Shown piece by piece: positions 37,708-46,425 of a stretch of DNA of 64,000 nucleotides. The notes under the pieces were generated by a model. That model saw only the letters and a list, made by a program, of their open reading frames with translations. It did no database searches and was not told the DNA's origin. A program made the position numbers and the translations under genes. Each line of letters begins with the position of its first letter. The stretch's first letter is position 1. The DNA comes from CAVQCJ01 sp963771835. Its GTDB lineage: Bacteria > Actinomycetota > Actinomycetes > Prado026. The stretch covers positions 1 to 64,000 of the forward strand of contig CAVYVA010000006.1 in the NCBI GenBank assembly GCA_963771835.1, in the 5' to 3' direction.

Positions 37708-39669
37708 ATGCCGGATGACCTCGACCCCTCCGAGCTCGTCGACGGCGCGCAGGCGATAGCAGCGCTGGCCCAGGACGAGGACCGCTTCCGGGCCGCCTTC
37801 GACGCGTTCCGAGCCTCGGACCGGGACTCGTTCCAGCGGCTGCTCGGCGAGCTCGGCCTGACCGAGCGCTGCGAGCTGGTGACCGAGTGGATCTGCAGCA
37901 AGGAGTGCGTGCTGCTGTGCCTGGAGCTGTGCGGTCCGCCGGTCGAGGGCGACCTGCCGGACCTGCGCGAGTTCGCCGAGGTCCTGGTCAAGGTCACCGG
38001 CGACGAGGAGCTGGTGGAGCGGCTGGCCGAGACCGTCGCCGCCCGCGACGTCGAGGGCTTCCGGTCACTGGTCGCCGAGCTCAAGATCGAGCGGTACTGC
38101 CACCTGCTCTGCCACTGGGTGTGCGCGGTGCGCTGCCGGCTGCTGCGCGAGATCGTCTGCGCGCCGGTGCCGGGCCCGGTCCGGTACCTCGAGGACGAGC
38201 TCGCCGCCGCCGGCGCCGTCGTGGCCACCCTGGTCGCCGACAAGGAGGCGTTCGCGGTCGCCGAGAAGGCCGTGCTCGCCGGCAACTGCGACCTGGTCCG
38301 GGAGACGGTCGCGCGCCTGCGGCTGACCGACCACTGCGCGATCGTCTGCGAGTGGTTCTGCAGCTGGCGCTGCGTGCGCGTGTGCCGGCTGATGTGCCGC
38401 GGGTTCGACTTCCCGCAGGTCGACCTGTCGCTGGCCGAGGCCTTCGAGTTCGCGAAGGTCACGGCCCGGCTGGCGGCCGAGCCGGACGTCCTGCCGCGGT
38501 TGTCCGCCGCCGTGCAGGCGCAGGACGCACCGGCGTTCGAGGAGATCGTCACCAAGCTGGAGCTGGGCCGGTTCTGCATCCAGCTGTGCCACTGGATCTG
38601 CTCGTGGCAGTGCCACCGCTTCTGCCGCTGCGTGTGCCCGCCGGTGCTGCAGCCGTGGTTCACCCAGGTCGGCCACTTCGACATCTACGCCGACATCGAC
38701 CCGGGCACCGGCCTGACCAACAAGGGCCTGAGCTACTCCGGCCTGTACTTCAACGGCGGCCCGGACTTCGCGTTCCACGGCTGCCTGGAGCTGCGCGGGT
38801 TCTGCCCGGCGGGGTCACCGATCGACGGGACGCCGATGAAGTACCGCTTCGTGCTCGCCGGCAGCGGCCTGCCGCTCACCGGGAGCCGCGTCTGCCCAGT
38901 GGACGCGGGCACCCGGCGGATCCTGTGGCCGGTCAACTCCAGCGGGGTCGCCGGGACCACGCAGGTCCTGACGTTCCAGTCGATCAGCATCGAGGGCGCA
39001 CCGGTCGCGGACACTCCGCCGCCGGCCCCCGGCGACCCGTGGTTCGGGCCGGTCAAGCACGTGATCGCCCCGGACTCCGACGGCTGGATCCCGGTGGACC
39101 AGGACAGCGTGTCCGGAGGCTTCACCACGCTGGTGGGCTTCAACAGCACCGATCCGGTCCCCGGCGGGACGCCGCCCTCGCCGCCGCCCGTGGCCGGCTC
39201 GCCGGTCGCGACCGGCGACCAGAAGAACGGCGCCGACCTGGGCATCACGTTCGAGGCGACCAGGATCTCGTTGCCGCCGGGCCCGCCGGACTCCACGAAC
39301 TCGCTCGCAAAGATCCACATCAACAACTGGGCCGAGGTCAACCTGCTGGACATCACCGAGTTCCACTCCGGCGGCGGCACCGCGTGCACCGGGATCACCA
39401 CCGACCTGCACGTGGAGTACACCACCGACCACGAGCTCATGAAGGAGTGGGACGCGGTCATCACCAGCGCCGCGCTCACCCTGCCGGTGACGGTGGCCAG
39501 CGGGCCGACCGTGCCGGCGCCCAGGGGTGACGGCGCGATCGTCGCGGTGTCCACCACCGGGTTCAAACCCTGCTCGTACGTGGTGACGCTGAGCACGCGG
39601 GCCGGGCTGACGGACGGACTCATCGACAACGTCGGGTGGAGCCGGCAGCTGACCTTCTGCGTGAAGTAA
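37708..39669 (+). CDS. Unrecognised protein with four cysteine-ladder helical repeats and a C-terminal beta domain
   Basis: A 653-residue protein that I do not recognise. Residues 20-312 form four repeats of about 78-80 residues. Each has two or three charged helices and then a helix with cysteines every four residues: Cys55, 63, 67, 71, 75; Cys131, 135, 139, 143, 151; Cys210, 214, 218, 222, 226, 230; Cys290, 294, 298, 302, 306, 308, 310. A Trp or aromatic residue recurs beside the second or third Cys (EWIC, HWVC, EWFC, HWIC). CxxxC stripes of this type line helices in copper-storage (Csp) proteins, so Cu(I) or other soft-metal binding is a hypothesis. Residues 318-653 are strand-rich with few cysteines (HFDIYADIDPGTG, YRFVLAGSG, TTDLHVEYTTDHE). 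No signal peptide. It has its own GGAG site and is probably co-transcribed with the 440-residue protein. Confidence 0.72.
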   Translation: MPDDLDPSELVDGAQAIAALAQDEDRFRAAFDAFRASDRDSFQRLLGELGLTERCELVTEWICSKECVLLCLELCGPPVEGDLPDLREFAEVLVKVTGDEELVERLAETVAARDVEGFRSLVAELKIERYCHLLCHWVCAVRCRLLREIVCAPVPGPVRYLEDELAAAGAVVATLVADKEAFAVAEKAVLAGNCDLVRETVARLRLTDHCAIVCEWFCSWRCVRVCRLMCRGFDFPQVDLSLAEAFEFAKVTARLAAEPDVLPRLSAAVQAQDAPAFEEIVTKLELGRFCIQLCHWICSWQCHRFCRCVCPPVLQPWFTQVGHFDIYADIDPGTGLTNKGLSYSGLYFNGGPDFAFHGCLELRGFCPAGSPIDGTPMKYRFVLAGSGLPLTGSRVCPVDAGTRRILWPVNSSGVAGTTQVLTFQSISIEGAPVADTPPPAPGDPWFGPVKHVIAPDSDGWIPVDQDSVSGGFTTLVGFNSTDPVPGGTPPSPPPVAGSPVATGDQKNGADLGITFEATRISLPPGPPDSTNSLAKIHINNWAEVNLLDITEFHSGGGTACTGITTDLHVEYTTDHELMKEWDAVITSAALTLPVTVASGPTVPAPRGDGAIVAVSTTGFKPCSYVVTLSTRAGLTDGLIDNVGWSRQLTFCVK

Positions 39670-39672
39670 CCG

Positions 39673-39969
39673 CTACCGGTCCAGGAGTCCCTCGACGAGC
39701 TCGAGCACGCGGGTCCTGGGCACGCCGGCCAGCGCCGGCGCGGCATCCGGCGACGACCAGACGCGCTCGTGCAGGAAGCGGGCGAACGACTCCGCCGCGT
39801 CGACGGTGTCGAACTCGAGGTCGAGCATCAGGTAGCCGGCGTCGTCGAGCGGCCGGCGGATGGCGTGCGCGCGGACGCCCGCACCGGCCCGCACCTCGGC
39901 GAAGCCGTCGAAAGCTGCCTTCCACGTGCCGTAGTCGGTGATCGCGTGCTCGATCCGCAAGGTGCTCAT
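39673..39969 (-). CDS. Small ferredoxin-like-fold (dimeric alpha/beta barrel-type) protein
   Basis: This 98-residue protein starts MSTLRIEHAITDYGTWKAAFDGFAEVRAGAGVRA and continues YLMLDLEFDTVDAAESFARFLHERVW. That is the strand-helix-strand pattern of cyclase-like or antibiotic-monooxygenase-like dimeric alpha/beta barrel proteins. Function is unknown. It is divergent from the LuxR-type regulator (78-base gap), which may control it, and convergent with the cysteine-ladder gene. Confidence 0.72.
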   Translation of the reverse strand: MSTLRIEHAITDYGTWKAAFDGFAEVRAGAGVRAHAIRRPLDDAGYLMLDLEFDTVDAAESFARFLHERVWSSPDAAPALAGVPRTRVLELVEGLLDR

Positions 39970-40047
39970 GGACCGCCACGGTAGGCCGGCCGCGGGCACC
40001 GCAGACATCCCAGATTCCTGGGGGCGGACGGCGCGTACGCTCGCGCC

Positions 40048-41148
40048 GTGCCGAGCCCGAGGACGGCGTCCAAGACCCTCGACCGGATCGAGGCGGTCGC
40101 CGGCCGGGCGGCCGGGGCCGCCGAGCTGCGGGCGGCGCTGCTGGATGTGCTGCGCCCGGCGATCGGCTTCGACGGGTACGTGTGGCTGCTGACGGACCCG
40201 GTCACCACGGTCGGCGCAGCCCCGCTCGCGGACCTGCCCGGCATCGCCCCGGCCGAGCTGCCGGGTCTGATCCGGGCCAGGTACACCAGCGGAGTCAGCC
40301 GCTGGACCGTGCTGACGCAGCAGCCGGACCCGGTGGCGCTGCTGGACTGCGCCGGCGTCGACCACCCGGGCGCGTCCGGGACCGGGCGGTCCGCGTGGGA
40401 GCAGCTGCTGGCCCGGTACGGGATCGGCGCGGTGGCCTCGACGGTGTTCGCCGACGCGTACGGCTGCTGGGGGTTCCTCGACCTGTGGCGCGGCGTGGCC
40501 CGCGCACCCTTCGACGAGGCCGACGCCGCGCTGCTCGCGGGCGCCGCCCCGTCCGTGACCGCCGCCCTACGCAGGTGCCAGGCCCGCACCTTCGTCGCGC
40601 CGGCGCGGCCGCACCGCAGTGACTTCGCTCCGGTCGTGCTGACCCTGGACGACGACCTGCGGATCGTCGGACGGACGGCCGCGTCACAGGACTGGCTGGA
40701 CCGGCTGCTGCCCCCCGCGCCCGGCGTCGACGCGGTACCCGCGAGCGTGTTCAACGTGGCTGCGCAGCTGCTCGCCGCCGAGGCCGGCGTCGACGACCAC
40801 CCGGCCAGCTCGCGGACGCATCTGGGCGACGGGTTCTGGCTGACCCTGCGCGCGGCGCGGATGGCGTCCGCCGACGGCACCGACCCGATCGTCGTGAGCA
40901 TCGAGGAGACCTCCGCCGTCGAACGGGTGGAGCTGTTCACCCGGGCGCACGGCCTCAGCGCGCGCGAGCACGAGCTCTTCGGACTGCTCGCCACCGGCGC
41001 CGACACCCGCGCGATGGCTCGCCTGATGGGACTGTCCGAGCACACCGTCCAGGACCACCTGAAGTCGATCTTCGCCAAGACCGGGGCGCGCGACCGAGTC
41101 ACGCTGCTCTCGCGGGCGCTGGGCACCGGGCTCACCCCGGCTCCGTGA
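40048..41148 (+). CDS. LuxR-type transcriptional regulator with GAF-like N-terminal region
   Basis: A 366-residue protein. The C-terminus is a LuxR/NarL helix-turn-helix (LSAREHELFGLLATGADTRAMARLMGLSEHTVQDHLKSIFAKTG). The N-terminal 170 residues have a GAF-like feel (FDGYVWLLTDPVTTVG, VASTVFADAYGCWGFLDLW) seen in many actinobacterial single-component LuxR proteins. A PAS-like middle follows (VVLTLDDDLRIVGR). The signal is unknown. GTG start. It lies upstream of the LysR gene that borders the CO dehydrogenase genes. Confidence 0.85.
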   Translation: MPSPRTASKTLDRIEAVAGRAAGAAELRAALLDVLRPAIGFDGYVWLLTDPVTTVGAAPLADLPGIAPAELPGLIRARYTSGVSRWTVLTQQPDPVALLDCAGVDHPGASGTGRSAWEQLLARYGIGAVASTVFADAYGCWGFLDLWRGVARAPFDEADAALLAGAAPSVTAALRRCQARTFVAPARPHRSDFAPVVLTLDDDLRIVGRTAASQDWLDRLLPPAPGVDAVPASVFNVAAQLLAAEAGVDDHPASSRTHLGDGFWLTLRAARMASADGTDPIVVSIEETSAVERVELFTRAHGLSAREHELFGLLATGADTRAMARLMGLSEHTVQDHLKSIFAKTGARDRVTLLSRALGTGLTPAP

Positions 41149-41212
41149 GCGCGCGGGACCTAGACTTCACGCGGGCAGACGGGGAGCTGCGTCAAGCCCT
41201 GGAGGGATCTGC

Positions 41213-42169
41213 GTGACGCCGACTCAGCTGCGCGCCTTCGCCGCAGTGGCCCGCCTGGGCTCGGTGAAGCAGGCCGCGGCCGAGCTCGACGTCTCGCAGG
41301 CCGCCGTCTCGCTGCACGTCGCGCACCTGCGCCGCGAGCTCGGCGACAAGCTGTTCATCCCCACCGCGGCGGGGCTGTCCTTCACCCCCGGCGGGCTGCG
41401 GCTGGCCAGCCGGGCGGCCGAGATCCTCGGCCTGCAGGACCGCACCGTGCTCGAGGTGAGCCAGGCCGGCAGCGAGCGGCGGCTGCTGCGGGTGGCCGCG
41501 TCGGCCCTGTTCGCCGAGCACGCGGCCCCGGGTCTGATCGAGCTGTTCGCCGACCGGGCGGACGACCTGGACGTCGAGCTCAGCAACCACAACCCGCACA
41601 CCTTCGTCCCGCTCCTGCTCGCCCGGACCGTGGACGTGGCCATCGGACCGCAGCCCGCGAGCCTGGACCCGTCGATCGCGAGCACGCACTTCCTCAACTA
41701 CCAGGTGGTGGCCGTGGCCAGCCCGGACCACCCCCTGGCGCGGGTCCAGCCGAGCTCCCACGAGCTGCGCGAGCAGACCTGGCTGCTGGGCCCGTCCGCC
41801 GTCGGCGAGGGCGGCGTCATCGCGAACCTGCTGCGACGGATCAACGTGCCGGAGGACCGTCAGCAGATCTTCCAGAGCCACGCTGCAGCGCTCGAGGAGG
41901 CCAAGCGGGGCAAGGGGATCGCGCTCGCCGTGTCGTTCGCCGTCTCGCAGGACCTGGCCACCGGCGACCTCAAGCGGGTGCCGGGACCGTTGCTGCAGGG
42001 CCAGGGCGGATGGAGCATCCTGACGCTGGCCGCAGGCAACGCGCCGCCCGCGGCGGCGGAGCTGAGCCGGTTCGTCACCACCCCGCGCGCGATCCAGGCG
42101 ATGCTCCGCGGCACCGGGGTCACCGTGGGGCGGTTCAAGCCGTCCATCCACGTCACGCTCTGGAGCTAG
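41213..42169 (+). CDS. LysR family regulator next to the CO dehydrogenase genes (CutR-like)
   Basis: This 318-residue LysR protein has MTPTQLRAFAAVARLGSVKQAAAELDVSQAAVSLHVAHLRRELG (winged helix), then an effector domain with LIELFADRADDLDVELSNHNP and DVAIGPQPASLDPS. A LysR regulator called CutR sits beside the CO dehydrogenase genes in mycobacteria and activates them. Position and general form support the same role here. GTG start with GGAGG upstream. It is convergent with coxL copy 1 (seven bases between stops). A candidate target is the palindrome at 46026-46039 between the two cox sets. Confidence 0.83.
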   Translation: MTPTQLRAFAAVARLGSVKQAAAELDVSQAAVSLHVAHLRRELGDKLFIPTAAGLSFTPGGLRLASRAAEILGLQDRTVLEVSQAGSERRLLRVAASALFAEHAAPGLIELFADRADDLDVELSNHNPHTFVPLLLARTVDVAIGPQPASLDPSIASTHFLNYQVVAVASPDHPLARVQPSSHELREQTWLLGPSAVGEGGVIANLLRRINVPEDRQQIFQSHAAALEEAKRGKGIALAVSFAVSQDLATGDLKRVPGPLLQGQGGWSILTLAAGNAPPAAAELSRFVTTPRAIQAMLRGTGVTVGRFKPSIHVTLWS

Positions 42170-42176
42170 GGCACCG

Positions 42177-44573
42177 TCAGATCGGCGGCCGGGGTCGGCC
42201 CTGCATGGCGTCCCACACCCGCGAGGGCGTCAGCGGCATGTCCGCGTGCCGGATGCCGAACGGCCTGAGCGCGTCGACGACCGCGTTCACGATCGCCGGC
42301 GGCGACCCCACCGTGGCCGCCTCCCCCACCCCCTTGGCCCCGATCGGGTGGTGCGGCGACGGGGTGACCGTGAACCCGGTCTCCCAGTCGGGCACCTCGA
42401 TCGCGGTCGGGATCAGGTAGTCCATCAACGAGCCGCCCAGGCAGTTCCCGTCGGCGTCGAACGCGATCATCTCCATCAGCGCCATGCCGACCCCGTCGGT
42501 CAGGCCTCGGTGCACCTGGCCCTCGATGATCATCGGGTTGATCCGGGTGCCGCAGTCGTCGACGGCGACGAACCGCCGCACCTTGACCTGCGCGGTGCCC
42601 GGGTCGATGTCGACCACGCAGATGTACGCGCCGAAGGGGTACGTGAGGTTGTCCGGGTTGTAGCAGATCTGCGCCTCCAGGCCGCCCTCGACGCCCTCGG
42701 GCAGGTCGCCGGCGCCATGCGCCTTCCGAGCGATCTCCTGGATCGTCACGGACGTCGACCGGTCACCGGTCACGCGGAACGCGCCCTTGTCCCACACCAG
42801 GTCGGCCGGCGAGATCTCGAGCATGCCGGCGGCGATGAGCCGCGCCTTGTCCCGCACCTTGCGCGCGACCAGCACGGCCGCGGCGCCGGACACCGGCGTG
42901 GAGCGGCTGCCGTAGGTGCCGAGGCCGAACGGGGTCTGGTCGGTGTCGCCGTGGACCACCTCGATGTCCGCCGGTGGGATCCCGATCTCCTGGGCCACGA
43001 TCTGCGCGAACGTCGTCTCGTGCCCCTGGCCCTGGGACTGCACCGACAGCCGCAGCGACAGCCTTGCCGGTCGGGTGCACCCGCAGCTCGCAGCCGTCGG
43101 CCATGCCCAGACCGAGGATGTCCATGTCCCGGCGCGGACCGGCGCCGACCGCCTCGGTGAAGAAGCGAGACGCCGATACCCATCAGCTCGCCGCGCTCGC
43201 GCCGCTGCGCCTGCTCGCGGCGCAGCTCGGTCGTAGCCGGCGATCCGCATCGCCTCGCGCATGGCCGGCTCGTAGTCGCCGGAGTCGTACACCCACCCGG
43301 TCCTGGCCCGGTACGGGAACTGCTCGGGCCGGATGAAGTTCTTGATCCGCAGCTCCACCGGGTCCATGCCCAGCTCGTAGGCCAGGCAGTCGACGATCCG
43401 CTCGACGAGGTAGACCGCCTCGGTGATCCGGAACGAGCAGGAGTACGCCACGCCGCCGGGCGCCTTGTTCGTGTAGACGGCGGTCATGGTGCAGTGAGGC
43501 GGCCTGCAGGTCGTAGCTGCCGGTGAACACGCCGAAGAAGCCGGCCGGGTACTTCACCGGCGCGGCCGTCCCGTTGAACGCGCCGTGGTCGGCGAGGACG
43601 TGCGCGCGCACCGCGAGGATGGTGCCGTCCCGGGTCGCCGCGATCTCGCCGCGCATGATGTAGTCGCGGGCGAAGGCCGTGCTGGTGAGGTTCTCCGAGC
43701 GGTCCTCCATCCACTTGACCGGCTTGCCGGTGAGCAGCGAGCCGACGATCGTGCAGACGTACCCCGGGTAGATCGGCACCTTGTTGCCGAACCCGCCGCC
43801 GATGTCCGGCGAGACGACCCTGATCTTGTGCTCGGGCAGCCCGGTCACCATCGCGTACAGCGTGCGGTGCGCGTGCGGCGCCTGGGTGGTCGACCAGAGC
43901 GTCAGCCGGCCCTCGACGGCGTCGTAGTCGGCCACCGAGCCGCACGTCTCCATCGGGGCGGGGTGCACCCGCGGGTAGACCAGGTCCTGGCTCACCACGA
44001 CGTCGGCGGCGGCGAACACCGCGTCCGTGGCGGCTCGGTCTCCGGTCTCCCAGTCGAAGCAGTGGTTGTCGGACTTGCCGGGCAGGTCGTCGCGGATCAC
44101 CGGGGCGTCGGGGTCGAGGGCCGTGCGCACGTCCACGACGGGTCGCAGCGGCTCGTACTCGACGTCGATGAGCTCCAGCGCGTCGCGCGCCGCGTACCGG
44201 TCCTCGGCGACGACGAACGCGACCTCCTGGCCCTGGAACCGCACCTTGTCGGTCGCCAGCACCGCCTGCACGTCGTCGGCGAGGGTCGGCATCCAGGCCA
44301 GCCCGCGCTCGGCGAGCATCGCCCCGGTCACGACCAGCGGACCTTCGGGTGCGCCTGCGCGGCGATGGTGTCGATGCTCAGGATCCGCGCGTGCGCCATC
44401 GGCGAACGCAGGATGGCCAGGTGCAGCATGCCCGGCAGCTGCACGTCGTCGCAGTACCGGCCGCGGCCGCGGATGAACCGCGGGTCCTCCTTGCGCAGCA
44501 TCCGGCCGTAGCCGACGGGGTGCTGGTCGTTGTCGACGAACGCGGTCACCGGACCGCCCGTGCCCGCGGTCAC
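42177..44573 (-). CDS. coxL: Form I-like CO dehydrogenase large subunit, copy 1 (five frameshifts as read)
   Basis: Corrected, a protein of about 798 residues of the molybdenum hydroxylase large-subunit family: RMLRKEDPRFIRGRGRYCDDVQLPGMLHLAILRSP, GLAWMPTL, KVRFQGQEVAFVVAEDRY, VSPDIGGGFGNKVPIYPGYV, QGQGHETTFAQIVAQEIG and the active-site Glu in GAKGVGEAATVG. The substrate loop reads AYSCSFR where canonical form I CoxL has AYRCSFR: the Cys that binds copper is kept, the Arg before it is Ser. Indels sit near 44338, 43497, 43230, 43155 and 43065 and sum to a multiple of three. The GTG at 44573 overlaps the predicted coxS stop (GTGA). Gene order M-S-L is standard. It may be a CODH isoenzyme or a related hydroxylase with another substrate. 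Confidence 0.85.
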
Positions 44574-45101
44574 GACACGGCCTCGGCCTCTGACTCGGAC
44601 TCTCGACTCGGTCCCGGACGGGTGGAGGGCGGTCCGGGTGCCGGCCTCCTCCGCGGCCGCCCACTGCACCGAGCGAACGATGCTGGCGTACCCGGTGCAC
44701 CGGCAGATCTGGCCGGAGATCGCCCGCCGGATCTCGGTGGCGGACGGGGTCGGGTTGCGGTCCAGCAGCGCCCGCGCGGTCATCAGCATCCCGGGGGTGC
44801 AGAAGCCGCACTGCAGACCGTGGCACTGCATGAACCCGCGCTGGACCGGGTCGAGCACGCCGTCGTGCTCGAGCCCCTCGACCGTGCGCACCTCGTGACC
44901 GCCGGCCATCGCGGCCAGCACGGCGCAGGACTTCACCGGCTCGCCGTCGAGCCACACCACGCACATGCCGCAGTTGCTCGTGTCGCAGCCCCAGTGCGTG
45001 CCGGTCAGGCCGAGATCGTCGCGCAGGAAGTGCACGAGCAGCAGCCGGCCCTCGATCTCCCGGGTCACCTCGTCGCCGTTGACCGTCATGCTCACCAGCA
45101 T
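44570..45101 (-). CDS. coxS: CO dehydrogenase small (2Fe-2S) subunit, copy 1
   Basis: The protein has the plant-type ferredoxin cluster GCDTSNCGMCVVWLDGEPVKSC and the second cluster HGLQCGFCTPGM with ICRCTGY, as in CoxS and xanthine dehydrogenase iron-sulfur subunits. It passes electrons from the molybdenum centre in CoxL to FAD in CoxM. As read, the frame has no stop and runs directly into coxL. A TGA that would end it, overlapping the coxL GTG, is in the next frame, so one base is probably wrong around 44610-44640. The start is two bases after the coxM stop. Confidence 0.88.
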
Positions 45102-45103
45102 CG

Positions 45104-45983
45104 TCAGCCCCCCGCCTGTCGGATCCGCGCGACCGAGCGGCGCAGCGCGCGTCGGGTCAGCTCACGGGCCAGGTGCCGCTTGTAGTCCGCGCTGCCGCGC
45201 TGCGTCCGTCACCGGGCTGCAGCTGCGCGCCGCGATGTCGCCGGCCTGGGCGTACAGGTCCTCGGACGGGGTCTGGCCGACCAGCAGCTCGGAGACCGCC
45301 GGGAGGCCGGCGGTGTCCGGCCCCACCGCCGCCAGACCCACCCGCGCATCGGCGATCAGACCGTGGTCCATCCAGACCGCCGCACCGGCCGAGACCACCG
45401 CCCAGTCCCCGGCCCGCCGCTCGACCTTCTCGTACGCGCTCGAGCCGCCCGGGCGCACCGGGAAGCGGATCTCGGTGAGCATCTCGGCGACGCCGACCGC
45501 GGTCTCGTACGGGCCGCGGTGGAACTCCTCCATCGAGACGACCCGCTCGCCGCCGGTGCCCCGGATCACGCAGCTGGCGTTCAGGGTGGTGCAGACCGCG
45601 GACAGGTCCTCCGAGGGGTCGGCCTGGCACAGCGAGCCGCCCAGCGTGCCCCGGTTGCGGACCGGCGGGTCGGCGATCACCTGCTCCGCGTCGGCGAAGA
45701 TCGGGAACGCCTCGGCGAGCTCGGCCGACTCGAGCAGCTCGCGGTGCCGGGTCATGGCGCCGATCCGGATCCACCGCGGCTCGACCGTGATGTAGCCGAG
45801 CTCGCCGTGCAGGTCGTTGATGTCGATGAGGTACTCGAAGTTGGCCAGCCGCAGCTTCATCATCGGCAGCAGGCTCTGCCCGCCGGCGACCAGCCGCGCG
45901 GTCTCGCCCAGCCGGTCCAGCAGCCCGATCGCCTGGTCGACGCTCGTGGCCCGCTCGTACTCGAACGGCGCCGGCACCTGCAT
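45104..45983 (-). CDS. coxM: CO dehydrogenase medium (FAD) subunit, copy 1 (one frameshift as read)
   Basis: The protein has the FAD_binding_5 and CO_deh_flav_C layout: PAPFEYERATSVDQAIGLL, LVAGGQSLLPMMKLRLANFEYLIDIN with the AGGQS FAD loop, the TIGGS-like NRGTLGGSLCQADPSEDL, and a C-terminal domain with AGAAVWMDHG. A break near 45200 is needed to join the last part, SADYKRHLARELTRRALRRS, which ends at 45104. It accepts electrons from CoxS and hands them to the quinone pool. It is the first gene of the minus-strand cox set and diverges from copy 2. Confidence 0.88.
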
Positions 45984-46025
45984 CCCCGGAGGCTAACGGC
46001 CGGGCGGGGCGCTCGCCGAGTGACC

Positions 46026-46039
46026 TAAGCGATGACTTA
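46026..46039. promoter_or_regulatory. Palindrome in the divergent cox intergenic region
   Basis: TAAGCGATGACTTA (arms TAAG/CTTA, 6-base spacer) is an AT-rich 14-mer in an otherwise very GC-rich 147-base gap between the two outward-reading cox sets. The size and T/A ends suit a LysR-type site. Two copies of the self-complementary CGGCGCCG (46093-46100, 46103-46110) lie further on, just before the small gene at 46131. Confidence 0.4.
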
Positions 46040-46130
46040 TTCAGCCGTTGCGGGGGCCGGACCCGCCGGGCAGTATGTCCCCGCATCACCGGCGGCGCCG
46101 AACGGCGCCGTCCCAGCGAAGGGCGTCGCG

Positions 46131-46388
46131 ATGGCGGTCGAGTCGAGCGGGCACAGCCAGGGGCAACCCGCGCCTGTACGAGCTGATCGAGAACGCGCCG
46201 AAGACCGGCAAGAGCCCGACCGTCTGGGCCTGGCCGCAGCTGATCGACGTACCTCAAGGTCGCCGGCCAGCCGGTCCAGGGGCCCTGGCCGCCGCACCAG
46301 CAGCCGCGTCCCGACCCCGAGGAGGAGTCGCTGCCGGTCGCCGTGCCCGACCCGCACTCGCCCCGCCACCAGGCCCGCACAGGCCTGA
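46131..46388 (+). CDS. Small unrecognised protein upstream of coxM copy 2 (frameshifted as read)
   Basis: An ATG with AAGGG seven bases upstream opens a protein-like sequence split over three frames: MAVESSGHSQG, then NPRLYELIENAPKTGKSPTV with WAWPQLIDV, then YLKVAGQPVQGPWPPH and a Pro/Glu-rich tail. About 85-95 residues in all. I do not know the family. It is the first gene of the plus-strand cox transcript. The end is uncertain: 46388 is the stop in the starting frame. Confidence 0.5.
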   Translation: MAVESSGHSQGQPAPVRADRERAEDRQEPDRLGLAAADRRTSRSPASRSRGPGRRTSSRVPTPRRSRCRSPCPTRTRPATRPAQA

Positions 46389-46425
46389 ACCGCCTGAACC
46401 GCAGCCATCCAGAGAGGCGGCTCGG

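Noticed and set aside
44328..45101. A genuine CoxS-CoxL fusion protein
   Set aside because: The GTGA junction expected for separate genes is present in a neighbouring frame in both cox sets, and local indel errors are frequent. I annotated separate genes and kept the fusion as an open question.
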